Positions 1-9,419 of a stretch of 64,000 bases of DNA are shown one piece after another. Position numbers and translations under genes: made by a program. The notes under the pieces were generated by a model. It was not told where the DNA came from, made no database searches, and saw only the letters and a list, made by a program, of their open reading frames with translations. Position 1 is the first letter of the stretch. Each line of letters begins with the position of its first letter. The DNA lies in assembly GCA_963762575.1 (NCBI GenBank), contig CAVXLL010000001.1, positions 620,001 to 684,000 of the forward strand. The letters are read 5' to 3'. Origin of the DNA: AP-15 sp963762575. GTDB taxonomy: Bacteria > Pseudomonadota > Alphaproteobacteria > ATCC43930 > CGMCC-115725.

Positions 1-324
1 GCACGCGGCGTAGAATACCATCCACCGCAGATAGGGGCCGCGCAGCGGATCGCCGAGCGGCGGGGCGAGCCGGGCCTCCGGGAACAGATCGGCCAGGTAG
101 AGGAAGACCGCGACCTGTTCGGTGATGAGAGCATCGCCGTGCTTCAGCGCCGGCACCTTTCCCATCGGGTTGATCGCGAGATATTCGGGCCGGCGCTGTT
201 CTCCGGCTTTCATGTTGAGCACGCGCAGTTCGTAGGGCACGCCGAGCTCTTCGAGCAGGGTCAGCGCGCCGGAAGATCTCGTATTCGGCGAGTGAAAAAG
301 GGTGACTTTGAGATCGTCTGCCAT
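1..324 (-). CDS. glutathione S-transferase, N-terminal part (runs off the window)
   Basis: The reverse strand from the ATG at 324 reads without a stop to the window edge (108 codons). It shows a thioredoxin-like GST N-terminal domain: an opening beta strand 'LKVTLFHSPNTRSS' with the catalytic Ser/Cys position at the first helix, the cis-proline motif 'NPMGKVPAL' and the glutathione-binding 'ITEQVAVFLYLAD'. The family conjugates or reduces with glutathione in the cytosol. Residues after about 95 ('RWMVFYAA') begin the helical C-terminal domain, whose remainder lies outside. It is divergent from the TetR gene starting at 370, so TetR may control it (inference). Substrate unknown. Confidence 0.85.
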   Translation of the reverse strand, partial: MADDLKVTLFHSPNTRSSGALTLLEELGVPYELRVLNMKAGEQRRPEYLAINPMGKVPALKHGDALITEQVAVFLYLADLFPEARLAPPLGDPLRGPYLRWMVFYAAC

Positions 325-369
325 GTCGTCCCCATTTGCCAGCGGTCCTCTCGTTGTAGAGTATCTCGC

Positions 370-1023
370 ATGAGCTGGTCGAGGGACGATCAGGCGACCG
401 GGCGCCGCGGTTATCACCACGGCAATCTGCGCGAGGCGTTGATACGCGCCGCTCTCAGCCTGATTGCCGAAAAGGGGCCGGCAGGGTTCACCTTCGCCGA
501 TGCGGCGCGCTCGGCCGGAGTCAGCTCGGCGGCTCCGTACCGGCATTTTCGCGACCGGCAGGCATTGCTCGCCGATGTCGCGCGCCGCGGCTTCGAACTC
601 TTCGAGGAGCGGCTCAACCGCGCCTGGAACGAGGGAAGGCCCGACCCGTTCCTCGCCTTCGAGAATGTCGGCCGCGCCTATCTCGCCTTTGCGCGGGAAG
701 AACCCGCTTTCTACTCGGCCATGTTCGAGGCGGGCTTGCCCTTCGATGGCGATCCCGAGTTGCGCGAGGCCGCAGACCGCGCTTTTGCGGTGCTGCGCCG
801 CGCGGCCGACGCCTTCTGCGCTCGCTTGCCCAGCGACCGCCGCCCGCCGGCTTTGATGATGAGCCTGCATTTGTGGGCCCTGGCGCACGGGATCGCCTCG
901 TTGTTTGCGCGCGCCGACGGCGGGCGCCGCAAACTACCTATGAGCCCCGAGGAATTGCTGGAGGCGGGCGTGCTCGTCTACCTCCGCGGGCTCAGCCTGA
1001 TCGACGACCCCCCGAAGTCTTGA
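370..1023 (+). CDS. TetR/AcrR family transcriptional regulator
   Basis: 217 aa. The N-terminal helix-turn-helix is clear at about residues 12-60: 'YHHGNLREALIRAAL', 'GPAGFTFADAARSAGV' and 'SSAAPYRHFRDRQALLADV'. The C-terminal ligand domain (from about residue 75) resembles the WHG-type TetR_C class found in many alphaproteobacterial regulators. The reading frame is open upstream to 139, but that part is low-complexity antisense of the GST gene, so the ATG at 370, just before the HTH, is preferred. The gene is divergent from the GST gene and a likely local repressor of it (inference). Ligand unknown. Confidence 0.88.
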   Translation: MSWSRDDQATGRRGYHHGNLREALIRAALSLIAEKGPAGFTFADAARSAGVSSAAPYRHFRDRQALLADVARRGFELFEERLNRAWNEGRPDPFLAFENVGRAYLAFAREEPAFYSAMFEAGLPFDGDPELREAADRAFAVLRRAADAFCARLPSDRRPPALMMSLHLWALAHGIASLFARADGGRRKLPMSPEELLEAGVLVYLRGLSLIDDPPKS

Positions 1024-1081
1024 CAAGGGCGGTATCGAAACCCTATGTCAATGTTAGACACATTCACATGAGGGCCCTCGC

Positions 1082-1498
1082 ATGACGCTCGCGGCAAAAC
1101 TGGACGATTTAGGCAATCCAGCCTGGATTGCGCTGACGGTGGTGAGCTTCCTGATATGGTGGCCGCTCGGCCTCGTCGCTCTAGGATATCTAGTCGGCAG
1201 CGGGCGAATGGCACGCTGGACCGGCTGCGGCGCGCGGCGATGGCAGCAGCAAGCCCAAAGTAATCCCGGTAATCCCGGTAATCCCGATGGATGGTGGGGC
1301 ATGCGGTCAAGCTCCAGCGGCAACCGCGCCTTTGACGAATACCGCACTGAAACCCTGCGCCGCCTCGAAGAAGAACAGCGCGAATTCAAAGCGTTTCTCG
1401 ACCGCCTGCGTCATGCCAAGGACAAGGCCGAATTCGACGAGTTCATGGCCGAGCGCAGCCGGCGGCCCCAGAGCCCGCCTCCGCAGCCGGAAACCTGA
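1082..1498 (+). CDS. DUF2852 family membrane protein
   Basis: 138 aa. An N-terminal hydrophobic segment ('WIALTVVSFLIWWPLGLVAL', about residues 18-37) is followed by a small linker and a charged, helical C-terminal half with the DUF2852 signature 'FDEYRTETLRRLEEEQ', then 'KAFLDRLRHAKDKAEFDEFM'. The family is typical of Alphaproteobacteria and has no assigned function. The central segment near 1258-1290 carries a short GGTAATCCC repeat, giving a Asn-Pro-Gly run in the protein. It is followed by a strong hairpin (1506-1537), so it is probably monocistronic. Confidence 0.85.
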   Translation: MTLAAKLDDLGNPAWIALTVVSFLIWWPLGLVALGYLVGSGRMARWTGCGARRWQQQAQSNPGNPGNPDGWWGMRSSSSGNRAFDEYRTETLRRLEEEQREFKAFLDRLRHAKDKAEFDEFMAERSRRPQSPPPQPET

Positions 1499-1505
1499 CC
1501 CCGTC

Positions 1506-1537
1506 GTCCTCTCCGCCCACTAGTGGGCGGAGAGGAC
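1506..1537. terminator. perfect inverted repeat, probable bidirectional terminator
   Basis: A 32-base perfect palindrome with CTAG at its centre (arms GTCCTCTCCGCCCA and its complement) lies between the convergent DUF2852 gene and ABC exporter gene. A T-rich run (TTTTTCTCTTTT) follows at 1549-1559 on the + strand. Position and structure fit a Rho-independent terminator serving the + strand gene, and possibly both genes. Confidence 0.75.
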
Positions 1538-1562
1538 CGCCCTTGACTTTTTCTCTTTTGCG

Positions 1563-4500
1563 CTAATTCCCGGCGGCGCGGAGCGGTTGGCGGGCGCCGG
1601 AAATCTGGCGCCGGATCAGGCGGGCGTAGAGGCCGCCCTGGGCGAGGAGCTCGCTGTGGCTGCCGGTCTCGACGAGATGGCCGCCGTCGAGCACTGCAAG
1701 GAGGTCGGCGTTGCGCACCGTCGAGAGCCGGTGCGCGATGACGATCGTCGTGCGGTCGCGCATCAGCGCGTCGAGCGCGCCGCGCACCTGCGACTCGCTG
1801 ACTGCATCCAAATGCGAGGTCGCTTCGTCGAGGATCAAAGTCGGCGCGTTCTTTAGAAACGCGCGCGCGATCGCGACCCGCTGGCGCTGCCCGCCGGAAA
1901 GCTGCACGCCGCGCTCGCCGACCATCGTGTCGAGGCCTTCGGGCAGGCTCGCGACAAAATCGGCGAGCGCGGCCTGGTCGAGCGCGCGATGGATGGAGGC
2001 TTCGTCGGCCTCGGGCCGGGCGAGCGCGACATTGGCCCGCAGGGTGTCGTTGAACAGATAAGTGTCCTGCGAGACGAGCGAGATGCGTGCGCGCAGATGG
2101 TCGAGCTCGAACTCGCGCAGATCGACACCGTCGATCAGGATCCGGCCGAGGCCGGGATCCCAAAACCGCAGCAACAGATTGGCGATCGTCGTCTTGCCCG
2201 CGCCCGACGGACCGACCAACGCCATCGTCGCGCCGGCAGGAACCACGAGCTCGACATCGCTCAACGCCGGCCGGCGGGCTCCCGGATAAGTGAAGCCGAC
2301 ACGGTCGAAACGGATCGCCGAGCCGCCGCCCGGGGCGGGCGGGCGCAGCGGACCGTCGACGACCGCCGGCTGCTCGCGCTGCACGGCGTAATAGCGCCGG
2401 GTCGAGGCGATCGTGTCGGCGAGCTGGCGGCCAACCTGGGCGATCTCCGAGATCGGCAGGAACGAGGCCAATGCCAAAAGGATCAGCAAGGGCAGGGTGG
2501 TCGCCATCAGCTGATGTTCGGCGGCAAGCCGGGCGCCGACCACAGCGACCGCGAGCCCGCCGAGCCCGGTCACGATTTCGAGCTGAGCCGTCTGCGAGGA
2601 GAGATCGCGCAACAGTTCTAGGCGGATCCGCTGGTACCCGCGCACCAGATCCATAAAGCCACGCCGACGGCCGGCAACCGCCTGAAACGCCACGAGGTCG
2701 GATAGGCCTTGGATCGTCTCGGTCACATAAGCGCTGAGGAGCCCGAGGGCCTCGCGCGCTTGCGCCCCCAGATGATCGATCCGCGTCCGGGTCACGACCG
2801 GAGCGAGACCGGCATAGAGGACGAAGGGCAGCAATGCCAAGGCGATCGGCCAGGCGACGAATGCGAGCGTCAGCACCACCGCCGTCGGCACCATGACGGC
2901 GACGAGAGCCGGCGCCACCGTGTGGGCGAAGAAATATTCGATGGTCTCGACATCCTGGTTGGCGAGCGCGATCAGGTCGCCGGAGCGCCGGCGCACCAGA
3001 TAGGCTGGCGCCAGGGTGTCGAGCTTGCGGAACAGATCGATCCGCATTTCCGCCAACAGCCGATAGGCGATGTCATGCGCCAGCCAGGATTCGAGCCAGT
3101 GGAGAAGGCCCGCGAGCGGCGCCGCCACTGCGAGCAGGATCAGCAGGTATCCGAAGGGAGCGCCCAACTTGACCGCGGCAACGGCGAGCGCACCGAGAAT
3201 GCCGACGCCGATGAACGCGGCGACCCGCGCTATCCCGGATGTCACGACGATCGCGAAGCGCCGCCGCCACGGCTTGATGATCTGCATCAGTGTGCCGAGC
3301 GTCGCACCCCAGCCGACCGATCCCGCGGCCTCGGCCATCGCGTCGGTCGCCGTTGCCGCCTCGACATCGATCTTGTCGTGATCACCCACGACGCGAGCTG
3401 CCGAGTCGACTTCAACAATATCGTCATCGTCCCCTCGCTCTGCGGCTTGGGCGCCCATCAGCCGGTGATAGGGACCGTTGCGGCGGATCAGCTCGGCATG
3501 CCGGCCGCTTTCGACGATATGACCCTTGTCGAGGACGAGGATGCGGTCGGCGCCGATCACGCTCGACAGCCGGTGCGCGAGGATCAGGGTCGTGCGTCCT
3601 GTGGCCAGGCGGTCAATCGCCTGCTGGATCACCGCCTCGTTTTCCGCGTCCACCGAGGAGAGCGCTTCGTCGAGAATGAGGATCGGCGCATCCCGCAGCA
3701 ACGCCCGGGCGATCGCCAGGCGTTGGCGTTGGCCGCCGGACAGCAGGACGCCCCGCTCGCCGATCATCGTGTCATAACCGTGCGGCAACAGCGAGATGAA
3801 CTCGTGCGCATTGGCGTCGCGCGCCGCCGCCTCGATCTCGTCCCGCGTGGCGTCGGGCTTGCCGAGCCGCAGATTGTCTTCGACCGTGCCGTAGAACAGA
3901 TAGGTGTCCTGGTGGACGACGGCGATCATCCGGCGGAGCGCTTCGGGATCGAGCGATTTGACGTCGTGACCGCCGATCTTGGCCGTGCCGCGCTGCGGGT
4001 CGAAGAGGCGCAGCAGCAGCCGCGCAACCGAAGACTTGCCGGAGCCGCTCGGCCCGACAATGCCGATCTTCTCGCCGGCGGCGACGGTGAAGGACAGCCC
4101 GTCATGGGCGGCGCCACGCCCGCCGGGATAGGCGAACCAGACGTCCTCGAAAGCGATGGTCGGGAGGAGCGGCCGGCTGATTGCCGGCTGGCCAGGCGGC
4201 TGCTCAGGAACCAAAGGTTCGGCGGCGAGCAGCGCATTGATGCCGGCCGCGGCCGATTGCCCGAGCATCCCCTGATGCAGCACGGTGCGCAAATCGCGCA
4301 GCGGGCGGAAGACCTCCGTTCCTGCCATCAGCACGATCAGCAATGCCTCGATGCTCATCAGGCCGTGAGAGACCCGCCAGACGGCGAGGGCCAAGGCCGA
4401 CGCAGCGCCGATCGCGACCCCGCAATCGGTGATGCCGCGCGTCATCACGCCCATCGACAGCACCCGCAGCGAATGGTCGCAAAGCTCCCGCGCTCTGATC

Positions 4501-5167
4501 GGCAAGCCGGCTCCCATAGGCCGTGCTCTGACCGAATGCCTTCAAGGTCGGCAGGCCCTGGACGCCATCGAGAAACTCCGAGCCGAAAGATTTCAGGGCG
4601 CCCTGGCGCCCATGGCTCGAGCGGCGCTCGCGATGGGCGAAGGCGCCCGGCGCGATCAGGGTCACGAGCGCGAAGACCAGCATCACTGTCGCGACCTGCA
4701 CGTCCCAGAAGGCGATGAAGACGAAGATCGCCAGCGGCGTCAGCACCGCGATGCACAACTGCGGGACATACTGGCCGAAAAAAGTCTGCAGCTGCTCGAC
4801 GCCGTCGACGATCGACAGCATCACCCCGCCGGTGCGCTCGCCGGCAAACCATGCCGGGCCCAGCGCGGCGACCTTGTCGTAGAGACGGCCGCGCAAATCC
4901 TCCTGCACGCCGAGTCGCGGTGCGGTGGGAGATCATCGCGCGACGGTGATCGACGAATCCCCGCAGGATCACCGCAACGGCGACACCGAGCGCCGGAACC
5001 GCCACGGCGAGAAACCCGGCGCCCTGGAACACCCGTGACAGCAGCACGCCGAGAATCGCAAAGCGCGCGATCCCGACCACCGATGCGACGAGACCCAGAA
5101 AAACCGTCGCAGCGATCCAACCCCGCATGCCACGCGTCAGCTGCCACAAGCGTCGGTCAAAGTACAT
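1563..5167 (-). pseudogene. single-chain CydDC-like ABC exporter (TMD-NBD-TMD-NBD), broken by two +1 frameshifts
   Basis: Read in three successive reverse frames, this encodes one polypeptide with two complete ABC half-transporters. The N-terminal part starts 'MYFDRRLWQLTRG' (ATG 5167). A shift near 4911-4920 leads into 'VQEDLRGRLYDKVAALGP', and a second near 4490-4500 into 'RARELCDHSLRVLSMG'. Removing one base at each site gives 1201 codons including the stop. NBD1 has Walker A GPSGSGKS, signature LSGGQRQR and D-loop 'EALSSVD'. NBD2 has GPSGAGKT, LSGGQRQR and 'DEATSHLD'. The tandem arrangement and the first TMD resemble CydD/CydC fusions that export thiols (family knowledge), but no cydAB is nearby, so the substrate is open. 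The indels are either real inactivation or assembly errors. About 980 C-terminal residues remain an uninterrupted frame. Confidence 0.82.
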
Positions 5168-5230
5168 CGGCGGCTCCGTCCCAAAAATTGAGCATAGTCG
5201 AGGCGCATGCAATCAACGCAAAAATCTCGA

Positions 5231-5452
5231 TCACGGGCACCACCAGAACAGCTTCGAGTATTCCAGGATCTGCGCCTCCCGCGTGAGTCCGATATCGGCG
5301 AGCAGGCGGTCATCGAGCCGAGAGAGTGCTTCAAGCTGCCGCGACCGAGCACGCCGCGCCAACGCCTGCTCGCAGGCCCGGCGGCAGAGACGAATCACGT
5401 TGTCCCACGAGACAACGGTTATTCTGGGCTGTCGGCGAACCAGCGTCAGCAT
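5231..5452 (-). CDS. DUF1127 domain-containing small protein
   Basis: 73 aa. The C-terminal half carries the DUF1127 signature: 'LEALSRLDDRLLADIGLTR'. The N-terminal half is basic and Arg-rich. DUF1127 proteins are short, alphaproteobacterial, and in characterised cases act as RNA-interacting or phosphate/carbon-homeostasis regulators, but the family is heterogeneous. It sits directly upstream of the broken ABC exporter on the same strand (64 bases to its ATG) and divergent from the LysR gene. The approximately 125-base gap to 5578 probably holds both promoters. Confidence 0.85.
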   Translation of the reverse strand: MLTLVRRQPRITVVSWDNVIRLCRRACEQALARRARSRQLEALSRLDDRLLADIGLTREAQILEYSKLFWWCP

Positions 5453-5577
5453 TTAAACATCTCCTTGCTCGATCCTTGTTCACGCAATTTGGTGATACGT
5501 ACTAAATCAGGGATCGACAAATTCGGTAGGCTCCGATACGCATCCGTATCATGGCTGCTGCGAACGGCTCTGCATCG

Positions 5578-6491
5578 ATGGATTGGGACGATGTCCGCGT
5601 ATTTCTTGCGGTCGCGCGCCAGGGTTCATTGCGCGCCGCCGGCCGCGCGCTCGGTTTGAGCCAGCCGACGGTCGGCCGCCGGTTGGCCGCTTTCGAGGCG
5701 ACCTTCGGCGGGCCGACGCTGTTTGACCGGCTGCCCGAGGGGCTGCGTCTCAACGCTGCCGGTGACGCATTGATTTCAGTGGCGGAAGAACTGGAGAGCG
5801 CCGCACTGGCGCTCGAGAGGCGGCGCGCGGCGGCCTCGCCGGCGCTCAGCGGCACCGTGCGCGTTTCAGTCGGCGAATGGGGCGGTGGCTTCTTGGCTCG
5901 CCATCTCGACCAATCGGGGAAACCGGGCTGCCGCCTACCCTCACGCTCGAACTCGTCGAATCATTGGAAACGGCTAATTTGGCGCGCCGGGACGCCGACC
6001 TGGCATTGCGCCACGGCATCCCCGAAGGCGGAAATCTTTACGTCTCCAAAGTTGGCGTGATCGCCTGCGCCGTCTACCGCCGAAGCGACGGCGAGGGTCG
6101 TGACCCGCTCCGAAACGCTGGTTGGATAACCTATCCCGAAGAACAGAGCCATCTGATCAGCGCCCGCTGGGTAGACGAGCAAATGCGCTCGACCGAGGGA
6201 CGAGTGGCGCTCCGGGCCTCGACCCTGCCGCTGCGAGCCGCCGCGGTGCGGGCGGGGATCGGTTTGGGGCTGCTACCGTGCTACGCGGGCGACGCCGACC
6301 CCCTGCTCGAGCGGCTCACCCCGCCGGTGACGGAACTCGGAGCCGAATATTGGGTCATCGTCCATCAAGATTTGCGGCGCGCCGCGTGCGTGCGAGCGGT
6401 GATCGATTGGATTCGTCGCTTGTTCGAGGAGCACCGAGACGAACTGGCCGGCACCGCCTCTCAGCCGGTGAAAGCTCTCGCCGCGGAATAG
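5578..6491 (+). pseudogene. LysR family transcriptional regulator, one frameshift
   Basis: The N-terminal winged HTH is intact: 'MDWDDVRVFLAVARQGSLRA' and 'LGLSQPTVGRRLAAFE'. The effector-binding half continues in another frame from about 5905-5930 ('LPPTLTLELVES' onward to 'PVKALAAE'). A net loss of one base joins the two. The first frame runs only a little further before drifting into non-homologous sequence. ATG 5578 starts exactly at the LysR N-terminus; an ATG at 5551 would add nine residues. LysR proteins bind DNA as tetramers and respond to small molecules. The target may be the divergent DUF1127 gene or a distant locus. The break may be genuine or a sequencing indel. Confidence 0.8.
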
Positions 6492-6502
6492 ACCGCAGCG
6501 CG

Positions 6503-7282
6503 TCACCTGCCGCTGAATTTTGGCTTTCTCTTTTCTCTGAAAGCCGCGACGCCTTCGGCGTTGTCGGCGGTCATGTGCAGCTGCGGCTGCACCATGCTCT
6601 CGATTTCGAGATAGTCTTCGAGGCTGGGGCCGACGGCCGCGTGAAACAGCTTCTTTGCCAGCCCGAGGGCGAAAGTGGGAGCTTCGGCCAGCTCCGCCGC
6701 GAGTTCCTCGGTCTTGCTCATCAGTTCGTCATCCTCGACGACATGATTGACGAGGCCGAGCTCCAAAGCCTCCTTCGCCTCGACAAAGCGCGCCGAGAAC
6801 ACCAGCTCCTTGGCTTTGACCATCCCGAGACGGCGGGTCAGAAACCAGATCGCGCCGCCGTCGGGCGCCAGACCGATGCGCCGGAAGATCTGCGAGAATC
6901 GCGCGTTTTTTGACGCCACCACGAGATCGCAGGCGAGCGCAATGCTCCAGCCGATGCCGACGGCCGGCCCCCGCACGGCGGCAATGACCGGCTTTTCGAT
7001 CGCATGAAGCGCGCGGATAAAGGTATGGCCGCCGCGCTGCATACGCTCGCGGTCGGCGCGCAGATCGTGCGGCTGCCCGGCCATCCGGTCGACGTCGGCG
7101 CCGGAGCAGAACCCTCTGCCGGCTCCGGTCACGATCACAACGCGCACCCTGTCGTCGAAGCGCAACTGCGCGAAATAATCGCACAGGCTCTGACGCATAT
7201 CGACGGTCAACGCATTGAGCTTGTCGGGGCGGTTCAGCACCACCTTCGCAACCGCGCCATCGATCGTCAGATCAACCGGCAT
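6503..7282 (-). CDS. enoyl-CoA hydratase/isomerase family protein
   Basis: 259 aa, full length for the crotonase fold. CoA-binding and oxyanion-hole segments are visible: 'RGFCSGADVDRMAG' and 'PVIAAVRGPAVGIGWSIALA'. The second active-site stretch 'IGLAPDGGAIWFLTRRLG' has Asp rather than the classic second Glu, as in PaaG-like isomerases (2-(1,2-epoxyphenyl)acetyl-CoA isomerase), so an isomerase is as likely as a hydratase. The C-terminus 'EGVAAFREKRKPKFSGR' is canonical. It overlaps no neighbour. The small gene at 7295-7555 lies just upstream on the same strand and may be co-transcribed. Confidence 0.9.
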   Translation of the reverse strand: MPVDLTIDGAVAKVVLNRPDKLNALTVDMRQSLCDYFAQLRFDDRVRVVIVTGAGRGFCSGADVDRMAGQPHDLRADRERMQRGGHTFIRALHAIEKPVIAAVRGPAVGIGWSIALACDLVVASKNARFSQIFRRIGLAPDGGAIWFLTRRLGMVKAKELVFSARFVEAKEALELGLVNHVVEDDELMSKTEELAAELAEAPTFALGLAKKLFHAAVGPSLEDYLEIESMVQPQLHMTADNAEGVAAFREKRKPKFSGR

Positions 7283-7294
7283 TCGAGAGCAGCC

Positions 7295-7555
7295 TCAATC
7301 GGGGTCGGCAACAACCTCGGGCTTCGGCCGCTTGGCGGGCCGTGACGCCGGCGGACGGTCCTTTCGCGGAGCACTTCGCGTCGCCTTGACCTTCGCCAGC
7401 CGCCGAGCTCCGATCTCGGCTTCGACAGCCGGCAGCAATGCGGCGGCATCGGTTCGTTGCGCGGGGGTGCCGCTGTGCTGGAGCCGTTTTGCATTCGTTC
7501 GGAGATTGGCCAGGGCGTCGTCAGACATCTCCGGCAGCTTGGTGAGCAAGTCCAT
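7295..7555 (-). CDS. conserved hypothetical small protein
   Basis: 86 aa starting 'MDLLTKLPEMSDDALANL'. The first 50 residues are acidic and helical; the last 30 are a Lys/Arg/Pro-rich tail (RKDRPPASRPAKRPK) suited to nucleic-acid contact. I do not recognise a named family. The start is placed at the ATG complement at 7553-7555. The frame is open far upstream, but only antisense to the VOC gene. It is 12 bases upstream of the enoyl-CoA hydratase start, so a two-gene operon is likely. It is divergent from the VOC gene at 7703. Confidence 0.6.
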   Translation of the reverse strand: MDLLTKLPEMSDDALANLRTNAKRLQHSGTPAQRTDAAALLPAVEAEIGARRLAKVKATRSAPRKDRPPASRPAKRPKPEVVADPD

Positions 7556-7702
7556 TCCGTTTCTCCTGGCGAGTGGTCCCCCGCCCCTGAGAACACGACG
7601 CCCGTCGATGCGCGCGAAACACAGTTTGCAGCCGGGACACCCCGAGCGTGCGTTAACATATATAGGAAGTGCGTAGGGCACGAACCAGCAGGATGGACGC
7701 GG

Positions 7703-8164
7703 ATGACCGAGATCAGTCAGACCGATGCCAAGAAGCCTCGGCTTGTCGGCATTAATCACATCGCCCTCGAGGTCGGCGACATCGACCAGGCTCTCGATTT
7801 CTACGGCAAGATCTTTGACTTCAAGCTCCGCGGCAAACGGCCGGGCAACGCCTTTATCGAACTCGGAGACCAGTTCATCAACCTGATGGAAAGCCCGGCA
7901 CCGCACGAGGATCGCCGTCGCCATTTCGGCCTCGTCGTCGATGACCGCTCGAGCGTGCGGGCGCGGGTCGAAGAGGCAGGCGGGCGTCTGTTGCCGGGGC
8001 CATTTCTCGATTTTCTGGATCCCTGGGGCAATCGAGTCGAGGTCGTGGAGTACGGCAATATTCAATTTACCAAAGCGCCGCATGTACTGCGCGCGATGAA
8101 CTTCGACCTCGACAAAACCGAGAATGCTGTGCGCGAGCTCGCCGACAAGGGCATGACGCCCTAA
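7703..8164 (+). CDS. VOC (glyoxalase/dioxygenase-fold) family protein
   Basis: 153 aa. One vicinal-oxygen-chelate module with paired beta-alpha-beta-beta-beta repeats: 'INHIALEVGDIDQALDFYG' opens the first and 'RHFGLVVDDRSSVRARVEEAG' the second, closing with 'DPWGNRVEVVEY'. Candidate metal ligands are the His of 'NHIAL', the His of 'RHFGL' and the Glu of 'VEVVEY'. VOC enzymes include glyoxalases, extradiol dioxygenases and epimerases; the substrate cannot be read here. The ATG at 7703 is the only start matching the domain. The ppa gene follows after 14 bases, so the two are probably co-transcribed. Confidence 0.85.
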   Translation: MTEISQTDAKKPRLVGINHIALEVGDIDQALDFYGKIFDFKLRGKRPGNAFIELGDQFINLMESPAPHEDRRRHFGLVVDDRSSVRARVEEAGGRLLPGPFLDFLDPWGNRVEVVEYGNIQFTKAPHVLRAMNFDLDKTENAVRELADKGMTP

Positions 8165-8178
8165 CGGCGGGCGCTGAG

Positions 8179-8706
8179 ATGGATGTCGCCAAGATCTCGG
8201 TCGGCCCCGCACCGCCGCACGACATCAATGTCGTCGTCGAGATCCCCCAAGGCGGCCAGCCCGTCAAATACGAGCTCGACAAAACGTCGGGAGCCGTGTT
8301 CGTCGACCGTTTTCTCCATACCGCGATGTTTTACCCCGGCAATTACGGCTTCGTCCCGCATACTTTGGCGCTGGACGGCGATCCGATCGACGTACTGATC
8401 GTGGGCCCGGCCTCGGTGGTGCCGGGAGCCGTCGTTCGTTGCCGGCCGATCGGTGCATTGATGATGGAGGATGAGCAAGGGCCCGACGAGAAGATCCTCG
8501 CCGTCCCGGTCGATGAGCTCCATCCGTTCTATACGGGAGTGCGCTCATACCAGGATCTACCGCCTATCCTGTGCGATCAGATTGCCCATTTCTTCCGTCA
8601 CTACAAAGACCTGGAAGCCGGCAAATGGGTCAACATCGCGCGCTGGGCGGATACCGAGGACGCCGCCGCTCTCATCGCCGCCGCAATCGCGCGCGGCAGG
8701 GGCTGA
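8179..8706 (+). CDS. ppa: inorganic pyrophosphatase (family I)
   Basis: 175 aa, the usual length for bacterial family I PPase. It hydrolyses pyrophosphate to two phosphates in the cytosol with Mg2+. Visible signature elements are 'VVEIPQGGQPVKYELDK' with the substrate Lys, 'YPGNYGFVP', and the metal-binding Asp cluster 'DGDPIDVL', followed by 'DEKILAVPVDE' and 'HFFRHYKDLE'. The start ATG follows the VOC stop closely. Biosynthetic glycan and nucleotide-sugar pathways elsewhere in the window release pyrophosphate, but there is no sign of direct linkage. Confidence 0.95.
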   Translation: MDVAKISVGPAPPHDINVVVEIPQGGQPVKYELDKTSGAVFVDRFLHTAMFYPGNYGFVPHTLALDGDPIDVLIVGPASVVPGAVVRCRPIGALMMEDEQGPDEKILAVPVDELHPFYTGVRSYQDLPPILCDQIAHFFRHYKDLEAGKWVNIARWADTEDAAALIAAAIARGRG

Positions 8707-8770
8707 GAGTTGGACCGCGCAGCTTCCGCGGCGTAGCATCGGCGCGTTGCGGCAATCGGAGGAAACCGCC

Positions 8771-9406
8771 ATGGCGAAAGGTGAACTGATCGCGGCATTT
8801 GATTTTTCCAACGTCGCCGAAGACGAGTTCAACGATTGGTACGATCTAGAGCACATTCCGGAGCGTCAACGCGTCCCCGGTTTTCTCAGCTGCCAACGCT
8901 GGATCGGGGTGGCCAACCCGAAGCACTCGGTCGCCACCTATGATCTCGACAGCCTCGCGGTATTGAAAGGCGAAGCGTACCGCGCGATCGGGGGCGAGAA
9001 CCTGTCGCCGTGGTCGAAGCGCCTCACCGCCAGATGTCAGCGCCTGCTGCGCTTCGAAGGCGAGCAGATCCTGCCCGGAGATAAGACCGCGCCGGCTGAT
9101 GCGGGCGGGCTCCTGCTGGTCGGGATGACGCCCCCTGCCGAGGCTGAGACCGCCTTCAACGCCTGGTATGACACAGAGCACGTCCCTGCCCTTTCCCGTG
9201 TGCCCGGGGTGCTCAGCGCGCGCCGCTTCCGCACCGCCGGCGGCAGCCCGAAATACGTGGCGCTCTATCACCTGGCCTCACCAGCAGTGGTTGACGGCGC
9301 CGAGTGGAAGGAGGCAAGCGGCTCAACGCCAATGCCCGAGCATATCCGGCCGCAGATCAGCGACCGCATACGCCTCGTCTGCCGGAATTATCGCCGCGGC
9401 TCGTAG
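8771..9406 (+). CDS. tandem dimeric alpha/beta-barrel (EthD-like) protein
   Basis: 211 aa made of two similar ferredoxin-like modules. Each contains a matching motif: 'FNDWYDLEHIPERQRVPGF' in the first half and 'FNAWYDTEHVPALSRVPGV' in the second, each followed by a beta strand ('CQRWIG', 'ARRFRTAG'). The Trp-Tyr-Asp-x-Glu-His-x-Pro pattern is characteristic of EthD-type and related barrel proteins that bind small aromatics or degrade heme-like compounds. The function of this tandem version is not known. A GGAGG-like ribosome site precedes ATG 8771. It sits 64 bases after ppa on the same strand. Confidence 0.72.
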   Translation: MAKGELIAAFDFSNVAEDEFNDWYDLEHIPERQRVPGFLSCQRWIGVANPKHSVATYDLDSLAVLKGEAYRAIGGENLSPWSKRLTARCQRLLRFEGEQILPGDKTAPADAGGLLLVGMTPPAEAETAFNAWYDTEHVPALSRVPGVLSARRFRTAGGSPKYVALYHLASPAVVDGAEWKEASGSTPMPEHIRPQISDRIRLVCRNYRRGS

Positions 9407-9419
9407 CACAGACGAATCG

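Noticed and set aside
2709..4718. 669-codon open frame on the + strand
   Set aside because: It is antisense to the ABC exporter, whose frames carry all the Walker and signature motifs. High GC content leaves the opposite strand open by chance.
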